This document shows positions 1 through 6,973 of a stretch of 64,000 nt of DNA, one piece after another. Below the pieces are notes generated by a model. The model had not been told where the DNA came from. It did no database searches and saw only the letters and a list, made by a program, of their open reading frames with translations. The first letter of the stretch is position 1. Every line of letters starts with the position of its first letter. A program made the translations under genes and the position numbers. Source of the DNA: a virus; the IMG/VR virus record IMGVR_UViG_3300031857_000037, positions 1 to 64,000 of that record; one strand, 5' to 3'.

Positions 1-399
1 AATCAAAAAATTTACATAAGTTCAGATATTCCCAGAAAATATTATTCATATTACTATGATAATTTTCCAAGTAATATAATAGATGAAACTCTTTATTTTG
101 AGACATTCTTAAAATTTTATGAAAACAAATTTCCCCCAGAAAAATTAGAAAAAAAATATTCAGTTCCAGTTTCTAAAGTTTTTGAAAATGTATTTGACTT
201 AATGATTGGGTGTTATTCAAAAACAATAGTTAAATCAACTTCGAATTGGAGTAAGATTGCTTCATTGTATAAAAGAAAAAAAATTATACACGCAGGAAGA
301 GTAACGTCAGTCAATTCTTTGGGAAATTGGATTTTTATGGATGGGGAGATTGACTTTAAGGATGAATTCCTCTATAATCAAGTGAATTCCAAAATTTGA
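1..399 (+). CDS. C-terminal 132 residues of an unidentified protein, possibly a glycosyltransferase
   Basis: The reading frame is open from the first base and ends in TGA at 397-399, so the start lies outside the window. The visible part is rich in Lys, Tyr and Phe. Its last 60 residues contain DLMIGC followed by a Ser-rich stretch (KSTSNWSKIA). That resembles the end of some fucosyl- or sugar-transferase folds, where an Asp-hydrophobic-Cys segment precedes an SSS/W loop. This is a weak, fold-level impression and no catalytic motif is visible. The downstream gene begins two bases after the stop. Confidence 0.5.
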   Translation, partial: NQKIYISSDIPRKYYSYYYDNFPSNIIDETLYFETFLKFYENKFPPEKLEKKYSVPVSKVFENVFDLMIGCYSKTIVKSTSNWSKIASLYKRKKIIHAGRVTSVNSLGNWIFMDGEIDFKDEFLYNQVNSKI

Positions 400-400
400 T

Positions 401-658
401 ATGATGACAGAACGTATTCTAAACCTTCGAAACATTGCTTTTTTTGGACTCACACTCCTAATCGGTGGGTCTATTGGATCTGCTGGTGGATCTTCTCGTT
501 CTACACAAGATACTTTGATTCTCTGTAATCAAAGGCCTCACGAATGCAAGTTCAAGTATGACATTTTAATGTATGAAAAGGAGGGGAGAGTTCCTTACGT
601 TGACCCGGCTAAAGTTCAACCCAAAACTCAAACTAAAGTTCAAACTGAAACAAAATGA
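401..658 (+). CDS. small single-pass membrane protein, unknown function
   Basis: 85 residues. Residues 12-28 (IAFFGLTLLIGGSIGSA) form one hydrophobic segment, followed by a polar tail with two cysteines (C42, C49) and a repetitive Lys/Thr/Gln end (KTQTKVQTETK). ATG is doubled at 401 and 404, so either may start translation. The stop overlaps the next start by four bases (ATGA). I do not recognise a family; small inner-membrane proteins like this are common in cyanophages. Confidence 0.6.
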   Translation: MMTERILNLRNIAFFGLTLLIGGSIGSAGGSSRSTQDTLILCNQRPHECKFKYDILMYEKEGRVPYVDPAKVQPKTQTKVQTETK

Positions 659-894
659 AAGATCTTAGAATCCCAAGGTTTCCTTCTCATAATATTAAAA
701 AAGATGATTATGTAAAGTTTGTCGGTTGCACTCGGGAACAAGTCAACTGGGGAAATAATACTGATCCAACTGACCTATTAATTCATGGTGGAATTTATTA
801 TGTACAAGAGATAATTGTAAAATCATCTCATACTAAATTAATTCTTCGTGGAGTTGAGGGAAAATTTAATAGTGTGTGTTTTGAGAGAATGTAA
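655..894 (+). CDS. small conserved cyanophage protein, SH3-like pattern
   Basis: 79 residues, translationally coupled to the previous gene by ATGA. The order KKDDYVKFVGCTREQ, GGIYYVQEI, LILRGVEGKF gives alternating short beta-strands with glycine turns, consistent with a small SH3-like barrel. That fold reading is inference. No catalytic residues are apparent. Confidence 0.6.
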   Translation: MKDLRIPRFPSHNIKKDDYVKFVGCTREQVNWGNNTDPTDLLIHGGIYYVQEIIVKSSHTKLILRGVEGKFNSVCFERM

Positions 895-1115
895 TGTCTC
901 TTTCTGACAAAGCAAAAATCTATTACAATGTTTGGTGTTGTGCTTATCGTAGAAGATACGAAGCAAAAATAAAACAAGACTGGGCATTGTATGAAAGAGA
1001 ACATTCAACATTGTTGATGTGTCTGAATATGAAAGACGCTAAGTGGGTTATATTTGACAGTGATAAAAAATATAACATTTTACTGTCCCTTGACAAAACC
1101 CTTGAGTCAGAGTAG
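894..1115 (+). CDS. hypothetical protein, 73 residues
   Basis: Starts on the last base of the previous stop (TAATG). The N-terminal half is basic and helical (YYNVWCCAYRRRYEAKIK). The C-terminal half is a mixed short domain ending KTLESE. Family not recognised. Confidence 0.5.
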   Translation: MSLSDKAKIYYNVWCCAYRRRYEAKIKQDWALYEREHSTLLMCLNMKDAKWVIFDSDKKYNILLSLDKTLESE

Positions 1116-1118
1116 TAT
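1090..1118 (+). promoter_or_regulatory. sigma70-type early promoter
   Basis: A perfect -35 box TTGACA (1090-1095) is followed by a 17-base spacer and a -10-like TAGTAT (1113-1118), 28 bases before the ATG of the next gene. It overlaps the end of the preceding gene, as phage early promoters often do. The -10 matches consensus at four of six positions. Confidence 0.6.
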
Positions 1119-1146
1119 AGTGGACGAGAAATGAAGGTTCAAACAG

Positions 1147-1290
1147 ATGAGGTGTAAAGTGCAACTCTATGTTGCTGGTAAGGTATTCGATGAGATTGTC
1201 GAAGCCAGAGATTATAGAGAAGCGAGAGAAGTAGCTCTTGCACGAAATCCAAATGCAAAAGTTATTGGTGTTACAGCTACATTCAAATGA
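1147..1290 (+). CDS. small conserved cyanophage protein, 47 residues
   Basis: The ATG at 1147 opens a frame reading MRCKVQLYVAGKVFDEIV, then REAREVALARNPNAKVIGVT. A beta-hairpin is followed by an amphipathic helix and a strand. I recall near-identical short proteins in many T4-like cyanophages, but their role is not known to me. It is the first gene after the TTGACA promoter and is coupled by ATGA to the next gene. Confidence 0.65.
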   Translation: MRCKVQLYVAGKVFDEIVEARDYREAREVALARNPNAKVIGVTATFK

Positions 1291-1502
1291 AAAATAAAAG
1301 TCATCAAGTAAAGTCTAAGTGGTATTACATCTTCTGGGGTGTTATGGCTGTTGCCGTAGTGGGAGGTCAAATTTATGTTGGGTCAGGTTATCGTGAAATG
1401 GCAGAAGCAACAAAGGGTTCTGATATTCGTATAACTTGTGAAGTCTTTCCTCCATATATTCCTCCAGTAAAAAAAAGTAACAACACAAGGAAATTCGAGT
1501 AA
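1287..1502 (+). CDS. small single-pass membrane protein
   Basis: 71 residues. The basic N-terminus (MKNKSHQVKSK) is followed by a transmembrane segment around residues 12-32 (WYYIFWGVMAVAVVGGQIYV) and a short polar tail with one Cys and a Pro-rich EVFPPYIPPV. The positive-inside rule predicts the N-terminus in the cytoplasm. Family not recognised beyond similar cyanophage membrane proteins. Confidence 0.6.
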   Translation: MKNKSHQVKSKWYYIFWGVMAVAVVGGQIYVGSGYREMAEATKGSDIRITCEVFPPYIPPVKKSNNTRKFE

Positions 1503-1696
1503 TGTTTTCTATACATGATCTTCAACATGATGAACGCCGTTATGGTTGGATTGTAGATAAACATTACGATTGGATTAATATGTTAAATAAAATGCAAAAA
1601 AATAATCCAAGACGATTCAAAGAATTTCGTTATTCACAAGAAACCATCTATAACCATATAGATAGATTGCAACAAGAACAGAACTTGTACGATTAG
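1502..1696 (+). CDS. hypothetical protein, 64 residues
   Basis: Starts by TAATG overlap with the previous gene. The sequence is charged and helical (DERRYGWIVDKHYDWI, KMQKNNPRRFKEFR). No motif was recognised. It lies directly upstream of the radical-SAM gene. Confidence 0.5.
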   Translation: MFSIHDLQHDERRYGWIVDKHYDWINMLNKMQKNNPRRFKEFRYSQETIYNHIDRLQQEQNLYD

Positions 1697-1700
1697 AATA

Positions 1701-2681
1701 ATGAATAAAAAAATTATCAAGGTAATTCAAAAAGATGATTCTTTGATGCAACTGACTTGGGTAATTAATAATATCTGTAACAATAGATGTTCTTATTGTG
1801 TACCTGCACTGAATAGTGGTATTGGTCACCATTATAGTTGGGAAAATGCTGACAAATTTTTAGATAAATTATTTGAAAAGTATCCTAAAGTTCACTGTTC
1901 TATAAGTGGAGGAGAACCAAGTCTTAGTCCTTTCTTTCCAGATCTTGTAAAAAAGTTTAATTATTCTGGAAATACTGTAGGTACAACTAGTAATGCTTTC
2001 CAACCAGTAGAGTATTGGAAAGACGTTTCAAAATATTTGTACTATATTTGTTTTTCATATCACCCAGAATTTCCAGTCAAAGACTTTAGAAAAAAAGTAA
2101 TTGCTTCTAGTCTTAATACTTACGTTACAGTAAGAATTATGATGCTTCCATCTGCCTGGGATCATTGTGTAGAAGTGTTTAATTCTTTGAAAAATGTTCC
2201 TACTCTTCTTGTAGAACCTGTTAGAATTTTAGACTGGGGTGGTTCAAATAGAGAGGCTCACATTTATACCAAAAAACAGTTAGATTGGTTTGAAAAAAAA
2301 GAAGTCTTACAAGCTCATATTAAACCAATGGGCCACTTAATTGATATAAAAGAACCTGTAGACACAGAATCTTCCTTTCAATTAGATGATGGATCTATTG
2401 TATCAGGTAATGATGCAAATCCTCTTCAATTCATTAACTTTGGAATGACTAACTTTGAAGGATACACTTGTGAAATAGGATTGAAAAGTTTGTTCGTCCA
2501 TTATCATGGAGGAATACAAATGGGAAATTGTATGGTTGGAGGATTTATTGGAGAAATAGAAAATTTTGAAAACATTCAATGGCCGACAGAACCAGTTATT
2601 TGCAATAAAACTGAATGTCATTGTGCTACTGATGTCAACGTAAGTAAATGGGCGCCAAACTATGATGAATACATACAATGA
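1701..2681 (+). CDS. radical SAM enzyme with Cys-rich C-terminal (SPASM-like) region
   Basis: 326 residues. C26-x3-C30-x2-C33 (ICNNRCSYC) is the classic ligand set for the S-adenosylmethionine [4Fe-4S] cluster. The SGGEP motif around residues 72-76 is the usual SAM-binding GGE. The C-terminal 70 residues carry five more cysteines (about 257, 277, 301, 306 and 308). This suggests an auxiliary iron-sulfur cluster as in SPASM or twitch enzymes, which often modify peptides or proteins. The substrate cannot be read from sequence. A cupin gene follows 20 bases later, so the two may act together; that is inference. Confidence 0.85.
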   Translation: MNKKIIKVIQKDDSLMQLTWVINNICNNRCSYCVPALNSGIGHHYSWENADKFLDKLFEKYPKVHCSISGGEPSLSPFFPDLVKKFNYSGNTVGTTSNAFQPVEYWKDVSKYLYYICFSYHPEFPVKDFRKKVIASSLNTYVTVRIMMLPSAWDHCVEVFNSLKNVPTLLVEPVRILDWGGSNREAHIYTKKQLDWFEKKEVLQAHIKPMGHLIDIKEPVDTESSFQLDDGSIVSGNDANPLQFINFGMTNFEGYTCEIGLKSLFVHYHGGIQMGNCMVGGFIGEIENFENIQWPTEPVICNKTECHCATDVNVSKWAPNYDEYIQ

Positions 2682-2701
2682 GGAGTATCTAAACTACTAA
2701 A

Positions 2702-3175
2702 ATGAGCGAAGTTCAATTCAAGAAACATAGAGTGTTCCGCGAAACAGAAGCGGTAGTATTCTATGATATTTCTGTAGATGGTTCTAACGCACAGGACCTT
2801 GTATGTCACACTGGACCTGCTATCTCTCCACCCGATGACATTGTGGGGGCTAAACAATTTTATATTCATTATCACCAGATTGATCACAACCGTGTTTTAT
2901 CTGGTCTTCGCACATTTGAACTAGTAAACCCTGAGTGGAGATACCCATATCATATCGTTCATCTGAATCGCAGTTCTGGTGCTCTCGTCATTCCTAAAAT
3001 GACATTTCATCGTTCATACTCTGGTGCAGAAGGATCAATAGTTATCAATCAAGCTATTCGTGACGAAGAGTTTGATCCAGAAACAGAATTTGTTCCAGTC
3101 TCTGCTGCAAAAAATCCAGATCTTTATCACATTCTTGCTCACGAAAAACCCGTAATCCACACTCTTGGTGAATAA
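2702..3175 (+). CDS. cupin-fold protein, RmlC/epimerase-like
   Basis: 157 residues. Cupin motif 1 appears as HYHQIDHNRVLSG and motif 2 as IPKMTFHRSYSG followed by INQ, giving three candidate metal-ligand histidines (HxH plus FH). The pattern resembles RmlC-type sugar epimerases and WxcM-like cupins more than dioxygenases. The exact reaction is not readable. The neighbouring radical-SAM gene and the sugar-tailoring genes further downstream fit a small-molecule or sugar modification role, but that link is inference. Confidence 0.6.
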   Translation: MSEVQFKKHRVFRETEAVVFYDISVDGSNAQDLVCHTGPAISPPDDIVGAKQFYIHYHQIDHNRVLSGLRTFELVNPEWRYPYHIVHLNRSSGALVIPKMTFHRSYSGAEGSIVINQAIRDEEFDPETEFVPVSAAKNPDLYHILAHEKPVIHTLGE

Positions 3176-3178
3176 CTC

Positions 3179-3352
3179 ATGGTCATTTCTACTGGTGAAA
3201 AATTTCCATATCCTATGTTTCCATACCGACTTGAATTAATGGATGGTAAGGACAAACGAATTTGTTGGTTCGAATGTCAGGAACATGTGGACAGATTCTT
3301 GAAGAGACAAAATTTGAAGAAAAAAGACTACACTTTGGAGATTAAAAAGTAA
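3179..3352 (+). CDS. hypothetical protein, 57 residues
   Basis: ATG at 3179, three bases after the cupin stop. It reads MVISTGEKFPYPMFPYRLEL then RICWFECQEHVDRFLKRQ and a Lys-rich end. Two cysteines sit in the central strand-helix part. It ends in TAATG overlap with the next gene. Family not recognised. Confidence 0.55.
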   Translation: MVISTGEKFPYPMFPYRLELMDGKDKRICWFECQEHVDRFLKRQNLKKKDYTLEIKK

Positions 3353-3564
3353 TGGCTGATTATGATTGGATTGACGATTGTTTCCGAGTGGAAGAAAAAC
3401 GATGGGGAACTTGGACTTCTTACGATAAAGAAGAAAAAGAACTTCTTACTTCTCTTCATAAGGATGGATGTATCAATGCAACTCGTTGGTATTTGAAAAA
3501 TAAACAAGAAGGGTTTGTAGAAAACTCTATTAAATATGAGGGGGTTGTAGGAGGAAAACTCTGA
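3352..3564 (+). CDS. hypothetical protein, 70 residues
   Basis: TAATG-coupled to the previous gene. Acidic N-terminus (MADYDWIDDCFRVEEK) with a short central helix (DKEEKELLTSLHKDG). The stop overlaps the next start. No recognised motif. Confidence 0.5.
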   Translation: MADYDWIDDCFRVEEKRWGTWTSYDKEEKELLTSLHKDGCINATRWYLKNKQEGFVENSIKYEGVVGGKL

Positions 3565-3830
3565 TGTATGTTCCACAGGTTAACGATTACGTTATCTGGA
3601 ATGATGGAAAAGGTGTGGAGGGTTGGGTCTATTTTAAAGACGATGCATACATAACGATTGAAGTTTGTGTGCGGCCTAAAGACTGTATAAATTATGAAGC
3701 TTGTTCTTTACATCGTAATGAACGACTTTTAGTATTATGTTATCACGGCCAATGGAAGGAATTATCATATGTCAGATCTAGAGAATCAGTCTATGAAGAA
3801 ACGGAAAACATTATGGCGTTGGTGGGCTAA
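3564..3830 (+). CDS. hypothetical protein, 88 residues
   Basis: Starts by TGATG overlap. The first 65 residues are strand-rich (VNDYVIWNDGKGVEGWVYF, ITIEVCVRP), like a small SH3- or OB-type barrel, with cysteines near 35, 41 and 46. The last 20 residues overlap the next gene in another frame by 62 bases, so the exact end or the next start could be revised. Confidence 0.5.
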   Translation: MYVPQVNDYVIWNDGKGVEGWVYFKDDAYITIEVCVRPKDCINYEACSLHRNERLLVLCYHGQWKELSYVRSRESVYEETENIMALVG

Positions 3831-4026
3831 AGCACTTGGAGAAAAGGCATCTAAATGTGATAGAGAATCAGATTCTGTTGCTCGGATACGCACCTTTATT
3901 TTTATTACTTACTTGGTTACTAACTGTTTTATTGTGGCTGGAGTAATTCGACATTGGAATGATACCTCTCCAGTAATTTACATAGAGATTAAACAAGAAG
4001 ATGGACCACAACTCCCAGAAGTCTAG
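3769..4026 (+). CDS. single-pass membrane protein, 85 residues
   Basis: The basic N-terminal 30 residues (MKKRKTLWRWWAKALGEK within them) precede one hydrophobic helix at about residues 42-60 (TFIFITYLVTNCFIVAGVI). A short acidic tail follows. The N-terminus is predicted cytoplasmic. It overlaps its neighbours at both ends. Confidence 0.5.
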   Translation: MSDLENQSMKKRKTLWRWWAKALGEKASKCDRESDSVARIRTFIFITYLVTNCFIVAGVIRHWNDTSPVIYIEIKQEDGPQLPEV

Positions 4027-4150
4027 TACTACACCACTTATTATTGTATTGGGAATTCTTTTTTTGCTTGACCTGGCCATAATAGGTGGTATACTGTATA
4101 AGGGACACGCAAACTTTTCAGAATTATTTAAACATTTGAATCATGGCTAA
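4001..4150 (+). CDS. single-pass membrane microprotein, 49 residues
   Basis: ATG at 4001. A polar start (MDHNSQKSSTTP) is followed by one long hydrophobic segment (LIIVLGILFLLDLAIIGGIL) and a short basic or polar end. It overlaps both neighbours. The second small membrane protein in a row suggests that this pair acts at the host membrane. Confidence 0.5.
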   Translation: MDHNSQKSSTTPLIIVLGILFLLDLAIIGGILYKGHANFSELFKHLNHG

Positions 4151-4295
4151 AAGAACTTACACAATCGAAAAGAAAGATCCAACACACGCTCAAGTATGGG
4201 AATGGAATGAAACTCCAGAATTGGTTAAACTCCTTAAAGAATTACACTCAAACAAGTCCACATCCAGCACTGGATCCAACAACTCCGTGGTATGA
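4143..4295 (+). CDS. hypothetical protein, 50 residues
   Basis: ATG at 4143 overlaps the previous stop. The start is basic (MAKRTYTIEKKD), then helical (ETPELVKLLKELHS), ending in a Ser-rich tail that overlaps the next frame by 89 bases. The long overlap means the C-terminal part may not be the true product. Confidence 0.4.
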   Translation: MAKRTYTIEKKDPTHAQVWEWNETPELVKLLKELHSNKSTSSTGSNNSVV

Positions 4296-4407
4296 TTGGT
4301 TATGTTACTGTGAAATCTGCGAAAGTCTAGGGCCCATCCCAGGGCAACCTTCTCTTCGCAGATTTATGTCATATAGGAGATATCTCAAAGAAGTAGGTGT
4401 ATTATGA
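4207..4407 (+). CDS. hypothetical protein, 66 residues
   Basis: The second half (PWYDWLCYCEICESLG, then QPSLRRFMSYRRYLKEVG) has the composition of a real protein, with CxCxxC-like spacing that could bind metal. The first 29 codons overlap the previous gene in a different frame. A later, non-ATG start is possible. It is coupled by ATGA to the next gene. Confidence 0.45.
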   Translation: MKLQNWLNSLKNYTQTSPHPALDPTTPWYDWLCYCEICESLGPIPGQPSLRRFMSYRRYLKEVGVL

Positions 4408-4619
4408 TTGCGACAAATTGGTTTCAAAAAAAGTGGGGTCTTGAAGATCCTGTTTTGACTGATGAACTTTATAATAGGATTGTTGAATTGGAACAACGAG
4501 TTAGAGTACTCGAAGAAGAAAATATAGAAACTACAAATGAATTATATCGTCTTGAGAACTCTTTGGATGCTCGTATAGATATTATTGCTGAACGTTGTCA
4601 AATTAACTACGATGTATGA
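4404..4619 (+). CDS. small coiled-coil protein
   Basis: 71 residues. Residues 22-60 form a continuous heptad pattern (ELYNRIVELEQRVRVLEEE, ELYRLENSLDARIDII), so an oligomeric coiled coil is very likely. The N-terminal MIATNWFQKKWGL is a separate short cap. Similar small coiled-coil proteins occur in cyanophages. Role unknown. Confidence 0.6.
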   Translation: MIATNWFQKKWGLEDPVLTDELYNRIVELEQRVRVLEEENIETTNELYRLENSLDARIDIIAERCQINYDV

Positions 4620-4785
4620 CTTGGATGACTTTGAACGTGCCCTTGCTCACTTCGGCACAAGAGTTGACATCATCATTGCGCTTGAATTGGGTGGGAAGAT
4701 TGATTCTCTTTCTGCTTACAAAGAAATCAAAGCAGAACTTAAAGAACTTAAACGAGCAAAAAAACAGTACGGAAAGGACATGTAG
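4612..4785 (+). CDS. hypothetical helical protein that may be frameshifted at an A7 run
   Basis: Preferred ATG at 4612 (MYDLDDFERALAHFGTR), overlapping the previous stop. It ends in a Lys-rich helix (IKAELKELKRAKKQ) and stops at 4785, shortly after a run of seven A residues at 4758-4764. The +1 frame after that run encodes a clear zinc-ribbon (see 4763-4900) with no start codon of its own. The 57-residue product may therefore be only the N-terminal part of a larger protein. Confidence 0.5.
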   Translation: MYDLDDFERALAHFGTRVDIIIALELGGKIDSLSAYKEIKAELKELKRAKKQYGKDM

Positions 4786-4900
4786 TAAGTGTGGTGAAAC
4801 TAAACCATTGACTATTGAGTATTATCAATCTGTAAAGTCTTTTAAATATAAGTTTAGTTATTATTGTAATAGGTGCAATAATCCAAAATCTAAGGAATAA
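4763..4900 (+). CDS. zinc-ribbon segment in the +1 frame, without its own start
   Basis: The frame reads STERTCSKCGETKPL, then SYYCNRCNNPKSKE: two CxxC pairs about 24 residues apart. This is the small zinc ribbon often found at the N-terminus of phage HNH or VSR-like nucleases and in related short proteins. No ATG, GTG or TTG lies close before the first CxxC in this frame; upstream codons only shadow the 4612 gene. Expression would need a +1 shift at the A7 run, an unusual upstream start, or the gene is broken by an indel. Confidence 0.4.
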   Translation, partial: NSTERTCSKCGETKPLTIEYYQSVKSFKYKFSYYCNRCNNPKSKE

Positions 4901-4909
4901 GTATTGACT

Positions 4910-4917
4910 TATAAATA
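4910..4917 (+). promoter_or_regulatory. T4-like late promoter
   Basis: TATAAATA, an exact match to the T4 late consensus and to the cyanophage NATAAATA motif. It lies 33 bases upstream of the first receptor-tip-like gene. The gp33 encoded at 25429 would be the co-activator. Confidence 0.8.
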
Positions 4918-4949
4918 CTCTAAACGTAGGTAATATCTTAATATAAACT

Positions 4950-5516
4950 ATGGCTCAATTGACATCCAGTGGAATAAGGTTTGCAACTATTCCCGCAGTA
5001 GATGAATTAAATTCAAGAAGAGGAATTTTTCCTACTAGCACTGCTTGGGTTTTTTATCAAACCTCAGCTCCTACTGGATGGACTAAATCCACAACTCATA
5101 ATAATAAAGCCCTTAGAGTAGTGTCTGGAGATGGTGGTGGATCCGGAGGAACAAATAGTTTTACTTCCACTATGAGTAGTTTTACTCTTGGTGGATCATT
5201 AACCTCCTCGAATGCCACAGGGGGAACTGAATTATCTGATACCCAAATTCCTGGGCACGTTCACCCTACAGGAGTAAGGTTAAATGCTGTTCCTACATTA
5301 AACAATCCAGACGGTGCTTTTACTGGATGGAATGGTGGTGATGTAGCTCGTAGCACTGGTTGGACTAGAAATACTCCAGCAACTGGAGCTACAGGTGGAA
5401 TTCCTAATGGAGCAGCACACGCTCACCCTTTTAGTGCAACAGGAACTCTTACAAATCAATCTGTAGACATAGCAGTTCAATACATAGATGTTATCATCTG
5501 TACGTTTGATGGATAA
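4950..5516 (+). CDS. tail-fibre tip / collar-like structural protein, copy 1
   Basis: 188 residues. The core YQTSAPTGWTKSTTHNNKAL, then GDGGGSGGTNSF, is a phage receptor-tip or collar-type module. It is followed by HxH motifs (IPGHVHP, AAHAHP) and the ending QYIDVIICTFD. HxH pairs chelate iron in the T4 gp37 tip, which suggests a trimeric metal-stabilised needle or tip here. It is a paralogue of 5554-6081. Its own late promoter shows expression with the virion genes. Which fibre it belongs to is unknown. Confidence 0.7.
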   Translation: MAQLTSSGIRFATIPAVDELNSRRGIFPTSTAWVFYQTSAPTGWTKSTTHNNKALRVVSGDGGGSGGTNSFTSTMSSFTLGGSLTSSNATGGTELSDTQIPGHVHPTGVRLNAVPTLNNPDGAFTGWNGGDVARSTGWTRNTPATGATGGIPNGAAHAHPFSATGTLTNQSVDIAVQYIDVIICTFDG

Positions 5517-5519
5517 ATA
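5512..5519 (+). promoter_or_regulatory. T4-like late promoter
   Basis: GATAAATA matches NATAAATA. It overlaps the stop codon of copy 1 and lies 35 bases before copy 2. The spacing is almost the same as at 4910. Confidence 0.65.
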
Positions 5520-5553
5520 CTTTAAATAACATCTGTAGTTTACATCATATAAA

Positions 5554-6081
5554 ATGGCTAAATTAACAGCATCTGGAATAGTTTTTGGTGACTCAACTAT
5601 TTTAAATTCTAAGTACGGAATTGTTCCACAAAACTCAGTATCCATATTTTATCAAACCTCGGCTCCTACTGGATGGACTAAATCCACAACTCATAATGAT
5701 AAAACTCTCAGAGTTGTTAATGGAGACGGTGGTGGATCTGGAGGAACTTCATCGTTCACCACAGTATTTCCTGGTAGCTTGAGAACAATATCGTCATCAA
5801 GTATTACAATGACTGGAACTGTTGGTAATACAACGTTAACTACCCCACAGTTACCTAGTCACACTCATCCTAATGGAGGTTTTGTTGGATTAACTTTGAG
5901 TCCTGGTGCTGGTGACGTTGCTTTTGGAGCCGGTTGGACTAGAAGTACTCCTGATACTGGTAGTGGACCGATTAATGGTGGCGGTTCTCATAGTCACCCT
6001 TGGTCGGGTACAGCTTCATTTTCTATAGATGTAGATTTTAGAGTTCAATACATAGATGTTATTGTTTGTACTTTTGCTTAA
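5554..6081 (+). CDS. tail-fibre tip / collar-like structural protein, copy 2
   Basis: 175 residues with the same architecture as copy 1: YQTSAPTGWTKSTTHNDKTL, then GDGGGSGGTSSF, then LPSHTHP and GSHSHP HxH motifs, and the ending QYIDVIVCTFA. The two copies share a perfect 36-base match (starting GCTCCTACTGG) in the core. Their middle and C-terminal loops differ, as expected if each tip contacts a different surface structure. Confidence 0.7.
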   Translation: MAKLTASGIVFGDSTILNSKYGIVPQNSVSIFYQTSAPTGWTKSTTHNDKTLRVVNGDGGGSGGTSSFTTVFPGSLRTISSSSITMTGTVGNTTLTTPQLPSHTHPNGGFVGLTLSPGAGDVAFGAGWTRSTPDTGSGPINGGGSHSHPWSGTASFSIDVDFRVQYIDVIVCTFA

Positions 6082-6115
6082 TCCGTGATAGAATAAGAAA
6101 AATATTTTTGTCTAT

Positions 6116-6460
6116 ATGAAAAAGAACGAATCAGGTAATTTTTGTCCTCTTATCAGGAAAGATTGTATCGAACATAAATGTTCGTGGTATACACATGTGA
6201 GAGGAATGAATCCAAATACAGGAGAAGATGTAGATCATTGGTCTTGTGCTGTAACTTGGATGCCTATGTTAACAATTGAAAATTCTCAACAACAAAGACA
6301 AACTGGATCAGCTGTAGAATCCTTTAGAAACGAAGTAGTCAAATCTAATACTGAGAATAGACAACTATATATTGATATGATTCAACAAAATGGTATATTG
6401 CCAGTAAATGTAACTTCTTTGACAAGTACTCATACACTACCAGAAAATACAGGAGAATAA
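6116..6460 (+). CDS. four-cysteine metal-binding phage protein
   Basis: 114 residues. C10-x6-C17-x4-C22 and C44 lie in FCPLIRKDC, HKCSWY and HWSCAVTW. This arrangement suggests a zinc or iron-sulfur site. Related Cys-rich proteins of this shape are found in many phages, often near tail genes, with no known function that I can name. The Gln/Asn/Ser-rich C-terminal half looks flexible. Confidence 0.6.
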   Translation: MKKNESGNFCPLIRKDCIEHKCSWYTHVRGMNPNTGEDVDHWSCAVTWMPMLTIENSQQQRQTGSAVESFRNEVVKSNTENRQLYIDMIQQNGILPVNVTSLTSTHTLPENTGE

Positions 6461-6463
6461 ATT

Positions 6464-6952
6464 ATGAAACTGACCATCATCCCTTCAGATAAATCTGTTT
6501 ATGTAAATCAGATTGGTTATACCAATATTGATATGACTTGGGTTCCTATTATTGATGGAAAAAAAGTTCATGCAGTTCAATGGTTGGATGATGAAGGTGA
6601 AATTGAGTTTGTTGGACCTCATCAAAATTTAAAGATTACTAAGTTAGATGTATTCGAACAAGCAATTGAGTTGTGGAATGAAAAGAAACTCGAAGAAGAA
6701 ACTCTCCTACGACAAAAACTAGAATCAGAAGAAAGACATAGAAAACAAGAAGAAGAACGTCTAAGATCACAATTTATTGGCGTTGATGATGAATTTGAAG
6801 TTGATGTTAGTGAACTTGATGAATATGGATATAGTGAAAAACCTTATATTGCTCCTTCAGAAACTCACATGCCTCCAGTAGAGCCTTTAATGTATGAGGA
6901 TGAAGATGAAGATTTATTCTACGATATTGAAGAACTCCTAAAAGAAATTTGA
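6464..6952 (+). CDS. accessory protein with central charged helix
   Basis: 162 residues. The N-terminal 70 residues (MKLTIIPSDKSVYVNQIGY, then VHAVQWLDDEGEIEFVG) form a beta domain that I recall from uncharacterised proteins near phage tail-fibre genes. A Glu/Lys/Arg-rich helix (KKLEEETLLRQKLESEERH) follows at 74-102, then an acidic tail (YEDEDEDLFYDIEELL). It could be a fibre-assembly helper, but this is only contextual. Confidence 0.55.
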   Translation: MKLTIIPSDKSVYVNQIGYTNIDMTWVPIIDGKKVHAVQWLDDEGEIEFVGPHQNLKITKLDVFEQAIELWNEKKLEEETLLRQKLESEERHRKQEEERLRSQFIGVDDEFEVDVSELDEYGYSEKPYIAPSETHMPPVEPLMYEDEDEDLFYDIEELLKEI

Positions 6953-6973
6953 GTTTAAATTATTGAATTTGAA

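Noticed and set aside
4950-6081. Collagen-like Gly-X-Y repeats as target of the hydroxylase/GT25 pair
   Set aside because: Gly-rich runs such as GDGGGSGG exist, but no regular Gly-X-Y repeat is present in these or other virion proteins of the window.
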